Translations under genes and position numbers: made by a program
Shown: positions 46,319 to 58,565 of the stretch, one piece after another
Numbering within the stretch: the stretch's first letter is position 1
How the letters are laid out: each line of letters opens with the position of its first letter
Origin: Aspidapion aeneum
Lineage: Eukaryota; Arthropoda; Insecta; Coleoptera; Brentidae
Assembly: GCA_963576565.1 (NCBI GenBank)
Contig: OY755039.1
Location: 70,717,886-70,781,885, forward strand
Direction: 5' to 3'
DNA: 64,000 bases
Notes under the pieces: generated by a model
Databases searched by the model: none
What the model was told of the DNA's origin: nothing
The model's input: the letters and a program-made list of their open reading frames with translations, nothing else

Positions 46319-46751
46319 TGTTACGGGTTCACAACGACAAATTAAAACTCGCAATTGTTGAAAACGAAACGTCAATTTATCTCGACAAATTATGTACAAA
46401 AACACGCACTTAAACTTACTAATAACTTGCTAACAATTCACTACTTTAATACGCCTATTAACTTCGCGTTAACATCTAGCGATCACTACCATTGGTTATC
46501 TCTGACTGCCCGATGCACGACGTCCGGCCCTATATATAACGGGCTGCCTACTATTCGAGAATTTTCCATCCTTGTTCGATTCGGAATTATTCCAACCTTT
46601 TCTAGAACCAGACCGTTCGCATACCAGTTTGTCACAGATAACGCAACTAAAACCTAGATTAAGAATACAACCATAAAATACGTCAACCTAATACTACACT
46701 AAACCTAAATAAATTCTAACTATAAAATTTAAATAACTTAAATTTGTAACA
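46319..46751 (-). repeat. 5' LTR of the Gypsy-type element
   Basis: 433 bp, TG...CA termini, near-identical to the 3' LTR. On the minus strand it should contain the promoter. Confidence 0.92.
46531..46538 (-). promoter_or_regulatory. TATA-box-like run in the 5' LTR
   Basis: TATATATA, preceded on the minus strand by GCCCGT and followed by GGGCCGGACGTCGTG. It is the only TATA-like run in a GC-richer part of the LTR and is a plausible U3 promoter. Confidence 0.5.
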
Positions 46752-47505
46752 ATATATTTTTGTTTTAACGATTGTTTTAAAAATTATACGATTGCATTGC
46801 CAATCATGTCTGCATTTATTTCCTTATAAATTCATTACTACTGAACCGATTTTAATGAAATAAAAACATCGAGAATTGATTGCTTTTTAAAGATCATGAT
46901 CAAAATTTATCGCCTTCCTAAAATTTAAGATGGTGGACAGAATCTTACTTGATTCCCCCGCACAACGAGGTACAAATTGTTAAAATCGGTGTGGTGGTTC
47001 TCAAAAAATTTTATTTTTGTTTCAGCCATTGTTTTACAGATTATACGATTGCATTGCCAATCCTGTCTGCATTCATTTCCTTATAAACTCATTATTACTG
47101 AGACATTTATAGGGAAATAAATGCAGACATGATTGGCAAGACAATCGTATAATATGCAAAACCATGGTTGAAACAAAAATATTTTTTTAGAACCGAACCG
47201 AACCGAACCGATTTTGCTGACTCATTCCTTGTTGTGCGTGGCAAGAATTTGGCTTTTGTACTAATTTAAAAAAATAATTAAAACATGTTCGCAACACAAA
47301 AATAAACGAGCATCTTTGAAGGGCATATTTTAATTTCGTCCGCCATCTTGGATTTTAAGATGGCGGGCAAAAAAACTTATTTAGTTATTTACTCAAAACT
47401 CCGATTGATTCTCTGGAAAGTGCAGTTTGTCCCATTGAAATCGATTGTATAGTTCAAAAGTCAGAATAAAAAAAAATGGTCCGGTATTTTTTGGCCCACC
47501 TGGTA

Positions 47506-49689
47506 GAAGATGGTATATTATCTGATTTTTGATAGATTGTTAAAGCACCTAAAGCAAAAATTGGCCATTTGTTGTCATTCGGAAAGGGAGGTCATTATAT
47601 AGGGTGGTGTCTCAATTTTTATGAGAAGCTTGTGATAACGGCATCTTTATATAGCAAGCCGTTTTTAGAGTAGAGGTTGAATAGTCTGCAGTTCGGGAGG
47701 TCTCTAACTTTTTTATTAATAAAAATTTCAATTTTATGTAAATTGCTTTTAGTGCTTTTTTATAAACAATCCAACTGACAAACTGAATGTACAGTTTGTA
47801 AGTTTTAAAATGACTTATTGCACATTTAAAATGTTATTTAATGGGTTTAACTTACTAAACAAAAAAATTGCATGAAATATAGAGAAATAATAATACAAAA
47901 ATAATAATGTTGAATGTAATTTTTTTTTAAATTTTAATTTTAAAGGCTGATTTCAAAAAACGAATAAAAAATACCTACAAACTTTTAAATAATGTCTTAA
48001 AAACTGTGATAGTGATAGTTGAATTCATTTTAAAAAATATAAAAAAGCGAGATAAAATGGTACTTTTAACAAAAGGTTTATAGGTATGTCATTTTTCGCT
48101 TTTATTTTGGACTTTTATCCTAGTTTTTTTCTTTATTTTTGAGGTTTTTTACTTTTTGTCCCTGATCTATCATTTATCTGTTTTCTTTTATCTACTTTAT
48201 TATAGGTACCTATTTAATATAGAAATATAGAAAGTGGCGATGGAAACGCTATAGCCGAGTAAAAAGTTGTCGCACTTAGTCGCAATAGTTTTAAACTTGG
48301 AATAAAAATCATGGTGTTTTGATTTTAGCGATAGGTATGTACCTAATATACCTTTTAATGTAATAACTCCATAAAAGCATTTACTAAGGCTAACCACTTC
48401 CGAAATGAGCAAGGTTTTAATATACCTTATAGGAGTGATATTATTCACATAAATATTTAAGACCATGTTATTAATTTCTAAATCTAATAAACTAAACCCC
48501 CCCTTCCGTTACTCTAATTTTTTGTTTAACAAAAAATCCATCCTACAAAATTCTGTTTTAAAGAAACAATTTTAAAATTTTAATTTAAATTACTTGGATA
48601 ATTAAAATAAAGGTCGTAAAATATAACAAAAATTAATATAAAAAATTTAATAAGTTTAGTTTTTAAAGAATTTTTGTTTGTTGGACCAATTCGTATTAGG
48701 AATAGCGTTAAGCTAGTGAACTGCATTATCTATTACACGACAGCTCACATTAATTATTTACAGTCACATAAAAATTATTTTCTTTGTAGAAAAATATAAA
48801 TCACACTCTTAAATTTTCAGTTTCAAAGGCACCATATATGCGCACATTTTGACATTATATTTGCCCCCTACGTTTACATATGGGTCTAAGATCGATTTAA
48901 ATTTAATTTTAGTCGATCCGAGGATAAAATAGTTGTAGTAAAATTTTGATGAAATTATTGATGATTTGGAAGATATTTTGGGTGAATTAAGACTTTTGGA
49001 TACCCCCAGGGTATATAACCTTAAAATAAAACATTAAGATTTTCAAAAAAAGACGTTGAACAGATTTAAGCTATTCACATCTAATTATTGTAATTAAGTA
49101 ATAACAAACTATTTTCACAATTATTTATAAAGTATTGAAAAATAATTTTAAAATATACGCAAGTTACTTCAATGTACAGTCGAGGACTTTTTAAATTGCC
49201 GTTGTATTTTTTTCTGTCAAAATTAATCATTTAAAGAAATCAAAAATAAATACTTTTTAAATATGTATGTGTACAGAGAGTAAGGTTCACATGTTTTTTG
49301 TTTTGGTTCAAACTACTTTTCCAAATTTCAAATAGGAATATTTTTTATTTTCAAGGGCGGCAATTTAAAAAGTCCCTGACTGTACCTGCTAATCCATGGA
49401 CTTAATGCCCAGAGTGCGCACTTAATCTTTAGGGCTCCTTTAAGGCTGAGCCTTTGGCAGAAATTATTTTGCTTGTTGAACCACAAAAATTAAAAGAGAC
49501 CGATTTCGGCTGTAAAAAAGTGCGGTTGTTAATGTATGTTTTTTTCTTCTTTTCCTCGCTCAATAATGGCCGAGTCAAATTCAGCTGTTCCACATTGACA
49601 AGCGCGCGAGCCTTCAAAAAATAAGTCTTTTGTGCTATTTTAGGTAGGACGCTTGAAAAAAAGTAAAAAAAAAAATATATATATATATA
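47506..49689. other. AT-rich stretch without a recognised gene or element
   Basis: Two kb of strongly AT-biased sequence with only short random frames. No TIR pair, tandem array or protein motif was recognised. Confidence 0.45.
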
Positions 49690-49938
49690 TGGACGGTGCT
49701 ATGCAACAACCGTTTAAGCCACAATTGGGAGGTTTCGAGATAGAACACTGTTGCAAATTTTTTATAGCGGCAATAACGATTTGTGGCTTAGTAATACTAA
49801 TCATAGATGGCGCAATTCTTTGCTGTTGTGGGTTAAATCATTTTTGCGTATCGTTCTATAACTAATTTTGAACGTTTTTCAGCAAAGAATATAATTTTTT
49901 AAGTTGTGGCTTAAACGGTTGTTGCATAACACCGTCCA
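49690..49938. mobile_element. TA-flanked palindromic MITE (TGGACGGTG ends)
   Basis: TGGACGGTGCTATGCAACAA and its inverse (with GTTGTTGCATAACACCGTCC), followed inward by CGTTTAAGCCACAA inverted, give arms of about 41 bp. The flanks are TA-rich. The open frame at 49653-49865 lies across it and is not a gene. Confidence 0.75.
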
Positions 49939-49950
49939 TATATATACATA

Positions 49951-50960
49951 TTGCTTCGCTAACTTTATATGAAGTGGTTAGACGTTCATTTAGTCAACGA
50001 TTTGTTTGACAGCTTGTACAACAGATCCATCAACACTTTTGGAAGAGATGGCACCTCGAATAGTTTGACTCAGGGAGATGAAAATGGAATGTTGGGTGGG
50101 ATATTCTCAAGGTTGGAACTTTAGTTGTCCTAAAAGAGAAAAATACTCCTCCGTTAAAATGGAACCTGGGTCGAATTATAAAGTTATACCCTTGTTGAGA
50201 TGGTATCATTCGGGTTGCAAGAGAAAGTTGCTAATGATGAATTGGATAGGCCCTTAGTAAAAATTTGATGAACATGAAGTTAGCGAAGCACCATCGTAAA
50301 TCGACTAGGTGGATAATTTGCCGTTAATTAGTGGTTAATTAGTTGTCGAAAAATTAATTTTGTCGCTCTTACTTTTTACCCTTTTTTGGGTGCTTCATTA
50401 ACTTCATATGAAGTTAACGAAGCACCCTCGTCAAAAATGACTTTCATCATTAGTCGTTAATTAGTTGTGGAAAAATGTATTTTGTCGTGTTTATTTTTGA
50501 GTGTTTTTTTGGGTGCTTCGCTAACTTCATATCAAGTGGTGAAAATGGCTTTAGACATCGCCCATCGAACTCTAAGATAGGCGTTAGTTAGTTGCAAGTA
50601 AATTGATTTTGTCGCTTTTCTCTTTGTGTCAAAAAAAAGATGCCTAATAAGCGGCAAAGTATACACCATCTTAGATTTCGATAGGCGATGTCTAAAGCCA
50701 TTTCACCACTTCATATAAAGTTAGCGAAGCACCCAAAAAAAACACTCAAAAATAAACACGACAAAATTAATTTTTCCACAACTAATTACCGCCTAATTAG
50801 CGGCAAATTATCCACCCTATTCGATAGGTCATGTCTAAAGCCATTTTTGACGAGGATGCTTCGCTAACTTCATATGAAGTTAGCGAAGCACCCAAAAAAA
50901 CTATCAAAAATAAGAGCGACAAAATTAATTTTTTCACAACTAATTAACGACTAATCTTCT
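49951..50960. repeat. Complex foldback built on a GCTTCGCTAACTTCAT palindrome
   Basis: A perfect 34-nt palindrome at 50857-50890 and a near-perfect one at 50391-50424 share the half-site TGCTTCGCTAACTTCAT. Further half-sites occur near 49952, 50275, 50514 and 50705. Between them, blocks such as TTTTGTCG, CAACTAATTA and GACATCGCC / GGCGATGTC are inverted about a centre near 50640. No coding capacity. Confidence 0.7.
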
Positions 50961-52158
50961 TTAAGTTAAATCGAACCTACCTAATCCGGTGCTACAAGCC
51001 CAATTTCTTCTTGTATTGATTAACAGAGGCTATCGACCCGTTAAGAATGGGTTTCACACTTTAAATATAATTTTTATACTGCAAATTTCAATGAAGATTC
51101 TATCCAAAAAATAAATGCAAATTTCTGCCTAAATTATGAATAGTTTTCTGTTTGTAGATTGTTACGATAGCATAGCGTAATGGGTATGTTACATAAAACA
51201 TACATCGTTTATGAAGAAATTTCATAAATTTTAAGTTATTTCTGTGTATATTTCTTAAATTATGTAATTTTTTATAAAAATGATATGGTTTTTGAACTGA
51301 TGGTATGTTAAACCTTTCCAATTAAAAGTTAATTTTTCGAAAATAATCTAGCTTTATAGCTAGCTTAGCATTGTGGATATGCTTGCTTTTGGAAGTTCCT
51401 AAGTGTGAAATTTTTTTTGGGTAGTCATTTATTGCCCGGTTCACTGATCTCACTATGACGGATTTAATGTGTGTATTAAAAACTTCAAATAAAAGAAGGC
51501 AAAATTATAAAACGAATCATAGAAAGAAAATAAATTATTCATCTACTTATTTGGGTTTCGAGAAGCATTCCACGATAGACCATAAAAAATTTAGTCCTGT
51601 CTGTTAACTGATGATGAGTATTATCAGTTACCTTAGTCTTTATAGATGAATCACAGATAGTTGACAGAGTATGACATGTATGCCTTAATTTTATGCTGGG
51701 TTTATACAGATAAAAATTTTAAAAACTAAAAGTATGAAAAACTGTGTAGGTGTTTATAGAGAAACCAGATTAAAATAAAAATAAAAAGTTAGCCAACTTT
51801 TAATTTTTATCTGGAAATGGATGTGCTCATGTGCGACATCGCGTCAGATAACCACCTTTGTTGTTGTTTTCATGTTTTTTTTGCAAAAAAAAATTGGAAA
51901 TAATTTTTATTTGGCTGTATAAACAGAAAAATATTTAAATTTTTGTTAAATTTCACTCAGCATTAAACCAAAACTATTTCTTTCAAAACAATATTGTGAT
52001 ATTTTGGAATTATTGATATCTGTTAGACACTTCAGGATAAAACAGAAAGATTCAAACCCAAATTTAAGAGAAAATAAAGCCTCGGGGTTGCGTACTAGGC
52101 CCTTTTTGTATAATAACCTAACCGGGTCAGGTTATCAACTATCCTCGACCCCTGGTTC
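50961..52158. other. AT-rich stretch without a recognised gene
   Basis: Nothing supported. The ATGTGCTCATGTGCGACATC near 51825 resembles 7565-7585, a shared degraded repeat. Confidence 0.4.
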
Positions 52159-52167
52159 ACCTCGGCT

Positions 52168-52853
52168 AGAGACCCTGTATGTATGACATATTTTAATGAT
52201 AAAGAGACGCGACAAACTCTTCAAAGTCAAATTTATTTAAGTCAAATTCAAAGGATGAAAATAGACACTTATTGGAATAAAACCTGACCTTAATTTAAAA
52301 TCGACCCTACGGTGACAGACTTACATATAAAAATCAGCTGCTTTGCTTCAAAATTCGGCCTTTGTGTATTTAAAAACCGGATTTATTCGTGTCGGTATTT
52401 ATTAAATGGAAATTAGCGACTGTATTATTAAATTTGGCTTTCGTATGTCAATTTTGAGAGGTCAGCTGTTAGTTTTCTGTGTGAATGTGTCAGAATAAAG
52501 TCGATTCTAAAATAAAGTCAGGTTTTATTCCAATTAGTCCCTAATATCGGTCCTCTATACTCTAGCCATGTTTAGAGAGAGATGCACCTTCTGTCCTTGT
52601 CAATTCATAAGCGTCGGAAAATAAAAATAAATGATTTTTAACAAAAACTATACAGGGGGTGACCGACAAACATGTTTGTTTATATTTGCATGACGATTGA
52701 TGTCACTCACTGCTGAACATTTAAATTATTTAAGTGAAACGCCAATGAATTTGGCAAGAAAATAACATAACCAAAAAATGTTAATTTCAGTGACTTTGAT
52801 GGGTTTGTCGCGTCTCTCTTTAGTAAAAATATGTCATACATACAGGGTCTCTA
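52168..52853. mobile_element. Mutator-like foldback X with 9-bp target duplication
   Basis: Ends AGAGACCCTGTATGTATGAC and the inverse GTCATACATACAGGGTCTCT are flanked by ACCTCGGCT (52159-52167 and 52854-52862), a perfect 9-bp duplication. Inverted inner blocks include GAGACGCGACAAAC and AAGTCAGGTTTTATTCCAA. No transposase. Confidence 0.82.
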
Positions 52854-52891
52854 ACCTCGGCTAAACAGCGCGATTCGACTTGGTTATAGGT

Positions 52892-53580
52892 AGAGTCCCT
52901 GTATGTTGACATATTTGGATATATTAACAGGGCTATCAAAATGGACGGGCCACGATCCTCCACTTTGTTGACGTCACATCCGGGGCTGATTTTTTTTTGA
53001 TGGTCACGTTACGACACAGCTGATTGTCTTTAAAATATTGAAGTTGAAATGACGGTTCATGGATATTTGATTTTTTTTAAATAAAGCCGTTTTTGAGATT
53101 GTTTTTACTTTATTCTGGCAGAACAATTTTTTTTAAATGTATAGTAAGCCCTAATTTTTCATAGCCGCTTCAATAGCTCACACAAAAATTAAGTTTAAAG
53201 CAGAAGCGAATGTGACAATCACATATGACAAAGTCAAATAAATGTCAAATATAACAGTTGGCATGTGGTACATGGCGGGTAATTTGAATTCAAAATAAGG
53301 AATGCTAAATCTTGAAGATTTTAACCTTTTAATCATGTTGCTTCCTTACAAACCTTTGGTGGAATATCGGGATGGTGTCTGAGAATATTTTAGTAAAATT
53401 TTGCGGAAATCTGTAGTGCCATTTTGAAAATATCATAAAAAAACGTCTGACCTCCCATAAGGCCCAATGTAAAATTCAGCCCCGGGAGAACAGCTGATTT
53501 TTTCAGGGTCGTGGCCTCTATTTTTGTGTTGGCCTTGATATTAATAATACATTCAAATATGTCAACATACAGGGACTCCA
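52892..53580. mobile_element. Mutator-like foldback Y with 9-bp target duplication
   Basis: Ends AGAGTCCCTGTATGTTGACA and the inverse TGTCAACATACAGGGACTCC are flanked by GTTATAGGT (52883-52891 and 53581-53589). The ends are close relatives of those of X. Inner inverted GGGCCACGATCC / GGGTCGTGGCC. No transposase. Confidence 0.82.
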
Positions 53581-53589
53581 GTTATAGGT

Positions 53590-54310
53590 TGGTTAGGACT
53601 AGGATAGGATACAAATATGTGCGCGCAATGCGCAGCTTTTGTACCGCGCGTAAATGACCTGCGCGCTATTGACCCAGCGCCATCTACGCTAGGTAAGTAT
53701 AGGCTGCTGGTTGATCGTGATTCAGATACTCCCAAAATATTTGGCATTCAAATTGCACTATGTGTTACAATGCTATTTTATTTACGTGAAGTAACGCATT
53801 TTATTTCATATGCATGTCTGTATGGCATTGAATGATATCAATGTCCGCATTTTAAGTTCCCAAGTTTTCATTTAATCTCTCATTTGTATTCAAATTGCAG
53901 AACACCTTTCTTTTTCATTGTTTCCGTTTCAGTTTTGTTGTACAAAAAAATAATCGGGATCTTGTTTTGTTTTTAGTTATTTTACTTTATTTTAGCTAAA
54001 AATAGTGCACTATTCACCAAAGAATACAAGTGATACTTTTCTTTCTCATTCAAAGTTTCATTCCTACAATTCGTCGAGGGATAAAAATAGCCTCTTTTAT
54101 TACGAGAAAAATGTATCCTCTTAATAAAAATTTTATTCGTGCGTTTTCTTGATATGCCTAGTTTGTACAAAAATTGCAAAAAACTTTATTTTTGCAATTT
54201 AAAAAATAATAATAGTTTTCGGACGCCACTGGAGTGTTACCCACAATCTAGACTCGACTGGAGTGATAAATAGTAAAAAAAATTTATTGTCAACAAAAAA
54301 GGATGTGAAT
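53590..54310. other. Stretch without a recognised gene
   Basis: A GC-richer patch with GCGCGCAATGCGCAGC (about 53618-53670) stands out from AT-rich surroundings. Otherwise nothing supported. Confidence 0.4.
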
Positions 54311-54375
54311 GTGGAAGCAATTCAGCTTCTAGACAACACTATTGTGAGTTACAGACTAAACAAAGCGGGGAGAAC

Positions 54376-54489
54376 TGTTGAGTGAACCATAAGTTTAAAT
54401 CTGACTTTTCTAGTAAATTAAGTTAAAACAAAATTGCTAATTAGTCTTACTGACTAGATTGTAATACAATAAACACAGTGTGTTTGACA
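54376..54489 (+). mobile_element. 114-bp LTR-like sequence, copy 2
   Basis: TGTTGAGTGAACC to GTGTTTGACA, preceded by AAGCGGGGAGAAC. It is the inverse-oriented mate of 18657-18770, with matching internal sequence from about 54300. Confidence 0.55.
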
Positions 54490-54569
54490 AATAAAAATAT
54501 AAAAAAAAAACAAAAAAGGCGTCTCTACGAAAATTGGTTAATAGCTATTAATTGATTGCACCTAGCCGT

Positions 54570-54912
54570 GTCCACACCTGAACATTTGTACGAACATTAA
54601 GCCGCGCAACGAACATAACGGCGAGCAGAACAACGAACGGAGCGCCTGTGCTGTTCCCACAAATGCTCAAATTTTTTTTTTCTTCAAGATTAAAATGTCT
54701 GTTTGCCGTTTTATTTTGTCCCGTCCAAACCAACGAACCCATTCGCGCATTATCTTCTATATCTGAGAAAAAACCGACCAGCGATGGGAATGGCTAGGAT
54801 TCGCCGAATCGTTCGCGAGCATGCTCAAGACCCCGTCCAAACTAGTGTTCTCTTCGCCGCTCGGCTCGTTTCGCGGCTCAGTGTTCGTCGAAATGTTCAG
54901 GTGTTGACGCAG
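54570..54912. mobile_element. Foldback MITE (ACACCTGAACATTT ends)
   Basis: The left GTCCACACCTGAACATTTGT and right AAATGTTCAGGTGTTGAC are inverted. The arms run about 60 bp through GAACATTAAGCCGCG and its diverged inverse. The GC-rich arms generate the open frames seen here. The target duplication is not resolved. Confidence 0.65.
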
Positions 54913-55542
54913 CTTTGGGTTTATGTTGTTTAAAAGTAAAAAAAAATTGTCCTCAATCGAACGCCTTGAATATTTTAAAATTTTTAAGCGTGTCATAATA
55001 TACCTCAAATTGAGGTTAGACCCGAGAATAGCGAATACACGGTCTTCTCGGGTTAGGTCCAATTTTGCCCATACCGACTATAGCACGATAGCCACGAGCT
55101 AGTAGTCTGGTAAAAAACAAACTATGCGAGATTTAGATATAAATCAAATATGTACCTGCCTCAGAGCAAGGCTATGTTAAGTTCATTTTTGCCGAAAATG
55201 AGTTTTGTAATATGTTTTCAACGAAAACTAACATGGCTTTTTCGGTTATTTCTTGATGGAATTTGGAAAAACCCTTGAAATTTATGTAGCACGCGCCCCG
55301 TTCGAGGGGTAAACTTTACCCCTATATTTTGAATAGGCAAAGTGGGTCGAGTGATACCTTGTTTTGAAGGTATCTTGATTGTCTTTAAAACTGTGTAAAA
55401 CTTCGACTATCTATCAATTAATTTTTGAGATGCCTTCAAATTTAAAATCTGTAAAATATAAAATTCTGAGTTAATTTTTACTTTATCAGTCCAGCGATTG
55501 GGTTTATAATATTTTATCCAGTCAAATTTGTTGTTTTTGATG
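54913..55542. other. Stretch without a recognised feature
   Basis: Nothing supported on either strand. Confidence 0.4.
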
Positions 55543-55670
55543 AGAAATAAATATGACGTCCGACTAGACACTTTGGTCAAGAAATTTAGTGACCGACCAA
55601 AATATTTTGAAATGTAAGTTGATAATCTACCCAAATTAGTTTTCCCCATTCGGTATGAAGATAGGTTTAT
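55543..55670. repeat. Segment A, first copy of a direct duplication
   Basis: ATGACGTCCGACTAGACACT through GAAGATAGGTTTATTTTTTT; near-identical to 56177-56310. Confidence 0.85.
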
Positions 55671-55684
55671 TTTTTTTGACCTTC

Positions 55685-56180
55685 TTTAAATGCTGCTCAA
55701 GTGTTCGATCTCCTGGCGGCGGCTCACGAAGTCAAGTTGCTAAAAGTCACCATACACTACCCTTGAAACACAATAGGGGACAACATTTTTGGGGGTAGGG
55801 ATGTACGACAGCCCTAAACCTCTTGCCCTTCTACTGGTTTCAGTCTGCAGAAAAAAATGTTTGTCACGTTTTACTACTTCTTTTAAAATTTTATTTTTTC
55901 CCCTTAAATGGAGGGGCCTTTTCTCTTGAAAAAAAAACAATAAGTTAAAATGCGGTGTTATGGTAATTGCTATTATATAAGTTTTTAAAATAATTGAAAA
56001 ATTATTATACATATATAATGAAATTACAAAAATGCAATTGAATTAGTAAAGTGATTGTTATTATTTGTAAAAAGCTATTTTGCTTTTATTATTTAAAGCA
56101 ATCCACATTTCGTACTGAATTTAAGGGGTAAGTTCGGAATGTATTAGGAAGGAAGAAGGCTCCTAAATTAAGCATTTAAA
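55685..56180. repeat. Segment B, uninterrupted copy
   Basis: From TTAAATGCTGCTCAAG to TTAAGCATTT, about 490 bp, with short inverted ends (AAATGCT/AGCATTT). The second copy (57186-57509 plus 60169-60335) is split by a TA-flanked element, so this copy provides the empty site. It may itself be a small non-autonomous element. Confidence 0.75.
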
Positions 56181-56310
56181 TATGACGTCCGACTAGACAC
56201 TTTGGTCAAGAAATTTAGTGACCGACCAAAATATTTTGAAATGTAAGTTGATAATCTACCCAAATCAGTTTTTCCTGTTCGGTATGAAGATAGGTTTATT
56301 TTTTTTGACT
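56177..56310. repeat. Segment A, second copy
   Basis: Direct copy of 55543-55670, immediately after segment B. Confidence 0.85.
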
Positions 56311-56530
56311 TTCTTGACGTGTCACACTATAGACACACTTTGGGCTAGTCCGACCAAGTTTTTTATACCTTACTAGACCTCTTGATCTACACATCTTCAG
56401 TTTTTGGTATAAAGGTAGTTTAAGTTTTTTGATTTTGGGGGGGTACTTTTTGCCCCATAGCAAGATAACGATCAAGAGGCCAACGACCGACCAATTTGGG
56501 CCCATAACCGAAGTAGTTTCGCTGCAGATA

Positions 56531-56702
56531 CAGTGAATATCGGTTACAACGACATTGAACGGACCGCTTAATTTCGGTCGTTATAACGGAGCGTCGTTAT
56601 AGAAAAAAAAGGTAACAAAATGGGTTATATATAGACCTTAATATGTCGTCGCTATAACCGATATGTCGTAATATCCGATATCGTTATAAGCGATATTCAC
56701 TG
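56531..56702. mobile_element. TA-flanked MITE (CAGTGAATATCG ends)
   Basis: CAGTGAATATCGGTTACAAC and the inverse CGTTATAAGCGATATTCACTG lie within TA flanks (56529-56530, 56703-56704). Inside are repeated GTTATAACG-type motifs, like pogo/Tc1 ends. Confidence 0.75.
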
Positions 56703-58565
56703 TACCTTCAAGTTGTAAAATTTCTAGAAATATATTTTTGGAAATATTTCCAGAAACATTGGAAATATATGGAAATATTAAAAAACTAAGAAAAAAGGGA
56801 TTATTTATTTATACAAATCATAACAAACCACCGGAAAACGGTTACAAAATATGAAAGATAATACAGGGCTCGACTTCGAACGTTTAGCCTTTATGAAAAT
56901 CGTATAAAAAAAGGATGAACTTATGGAAAGCAAGAAGTCAGTGAGGGACCAAAGACGCGCATATTCAGGAGTATTTGCCGCTGTGACTCAAAATTTATAA
57001 ATAGTTTTTTATTACTAAACAGGAGCAATCAAAGTAAGATTTCCACTTTTAAAAGACGAAGAAATAGTCATTATTATTTATTTAGTTAATTTAGCTTTAA
57101 TCAGGAAACATTAAATCGAGAAAAAATCAATTTTTTAATAATTTTTTGTTACACAATAACCTTGCTCTTTTATTAAAGTCGCACTTAAATGCTGCTCAAG
57201 TGTTCGATCTCCTGGCGCCGGCTCACGAAGTCAAGTTGCTAAAAGTCACCATACACTACCCTTGAAACACAATAAAGGACAACATTTTTGGGCGTAGAGA
57301 TGTACGACAGCCCTAAACCTCTTGCCCCTTTACTGGTTTCAGTCTGCAGAAAAAAATGTTTGTCACGTTTTACTACTTCTTTTAAAATTTTATTTTTGCC
57401 CCTTAAATGGAGGGGCCATTTCTCTTGAAAAAAAAAAGTTGAAATGCGGTGTTATGGTAATTGCTATTATTTAAGTTTTTAAAATAATTGAAAAATTATT
57501 ATACATATATGGGTGAATATCTGGAGTGACAGATTTTGATGTGACCTACACAAAAACATGTTAAAACATTTTTTTTATATAAAACTAATTTTATGTTTAT
57601 AGTTCTATTAAATAACTAACAAGCAAGTTAATTTTTGGAAGCTTATAAAAAATATTTCCTTTAGATAACAGAAGTTTTATGTAACAATCGTCAGTAACCT
57701 GAAGTTTCACCATTAGAATTTTACTATATTTTAATTAAATTATGTTCTTATAATTATTTATTGGAGTAATTTCTAAGTAAACATTAAAAAAAAACCTTTA
57801 GTTATATAAATAGTCAAAACCAGAATTGTTTTAAAGTTACTTGTTTTTAAATCTTTAAATTTCAACTTTGTCACCAAAAATTGCATCAGTTACCTGTGCC
57901 TTCAGATTTTTTATCCATTTGGCATCATTGGATCATTCTTGACCTTCAGTTGCTAAGTGAAAAAGAGCTCTGTGATTCAAAAAACGCGCGAACGGTTTAA
58001 TTCGATGTCACACGTCTAAGACAGTGGGTGTGTCCTTTAACCGATCCATACTCGCGTGTGTAAACTTCAGTTTGATCAGTAACCTGCTAAGTTTGTAAAA
58101 GGTAGAACAACAAAAAAACAATTTAAAAATGGTGAAACATAATTACAATAAGATACACTTTTTGAGTTTTCTTGTTTATTAGGTTCAATTTTAGTAGTAT
58201 TAATAATATCTGACGAAACGTGACAAAATCGTCAGTTACCTGTGCATCAGTTACCTGTTAGAATACTTACAGGTTACTGACCTGCTCTACAAGTAACTGA
58301 CTCGTTTTTACAAGCTTTTATTTAGCTTCACATGTTCTGTCTAACTATCTAACTAACTATCTAACTATAAAATCTTTTGAAGCGTTTTTGACACCGATTT
58401 GGATGAAACCTAACAATACAACATTAAGAAAAAAATATCCTCCCACCCCTATACCCACCCCTTCTATTGGTATACACATAGTGGTCCGATGATAATACAA
58501 CAATAAGAAAAAAATATCCTTTTTGACACACTTCCCATTATCCGATTTGGATGAAATTTGTTATT

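Larger units (their letters stand above)
39946..46751 (-). mobile_element. Ty3/Gypsy-type LTR retrotransposon, nearly complete but coding-defective
   Basis: Two 433-bp LTRs, a 4-bp ATAT duplication (39942-39945, 46752-46755), a primer-binding site, a polypurine tract and the order gag, protease, reverse transcriptase, RNase H, integrase on the minus strand identify a Ty3/Gypsy element. There is no env-like frame: the integrase frame stops 13 bp before the LTR. The coding region has four in-frame TAA codons plus frameshifts and deletions, so this copy cannot make a normal polyprotein. Confidence 0.93.
39638..47503. mobile_element. TA-flanked inverted-repeat element hosting an LTR retrotransposon
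   Basis: Ends CCGGGTGGGCCAAAAA and TTTTTTGGCCCACCTGG are flanked by TA. Arms of about 300 bp match in inverse, including CGTCCGCCAT, AAAGATGCTCGTTTAT, TTGCGAACATGTTTT and AAAATCGGTTCGG. Without the LTR element it would be about 1.06 kb. A second inner duplication (TTATACGATTGCATTGCCAA at about 46785 and 47040) shows internal rearrangement. Mariner-like by TA target and GGGTGG ends. Confidence 0.75.

Noticed and set aside
45779..46361. Open frames rich in K, R, G and P near the LTR
   Set aside because: They translate the G/C runs and A runs of the hAT MITE and the leader.
49653..49865. A small membrane protein gene (hydrophobic 70-codon frame)
   Set aside because: It overlaps both the (AT)n run and the arms of a palindromic MITE.
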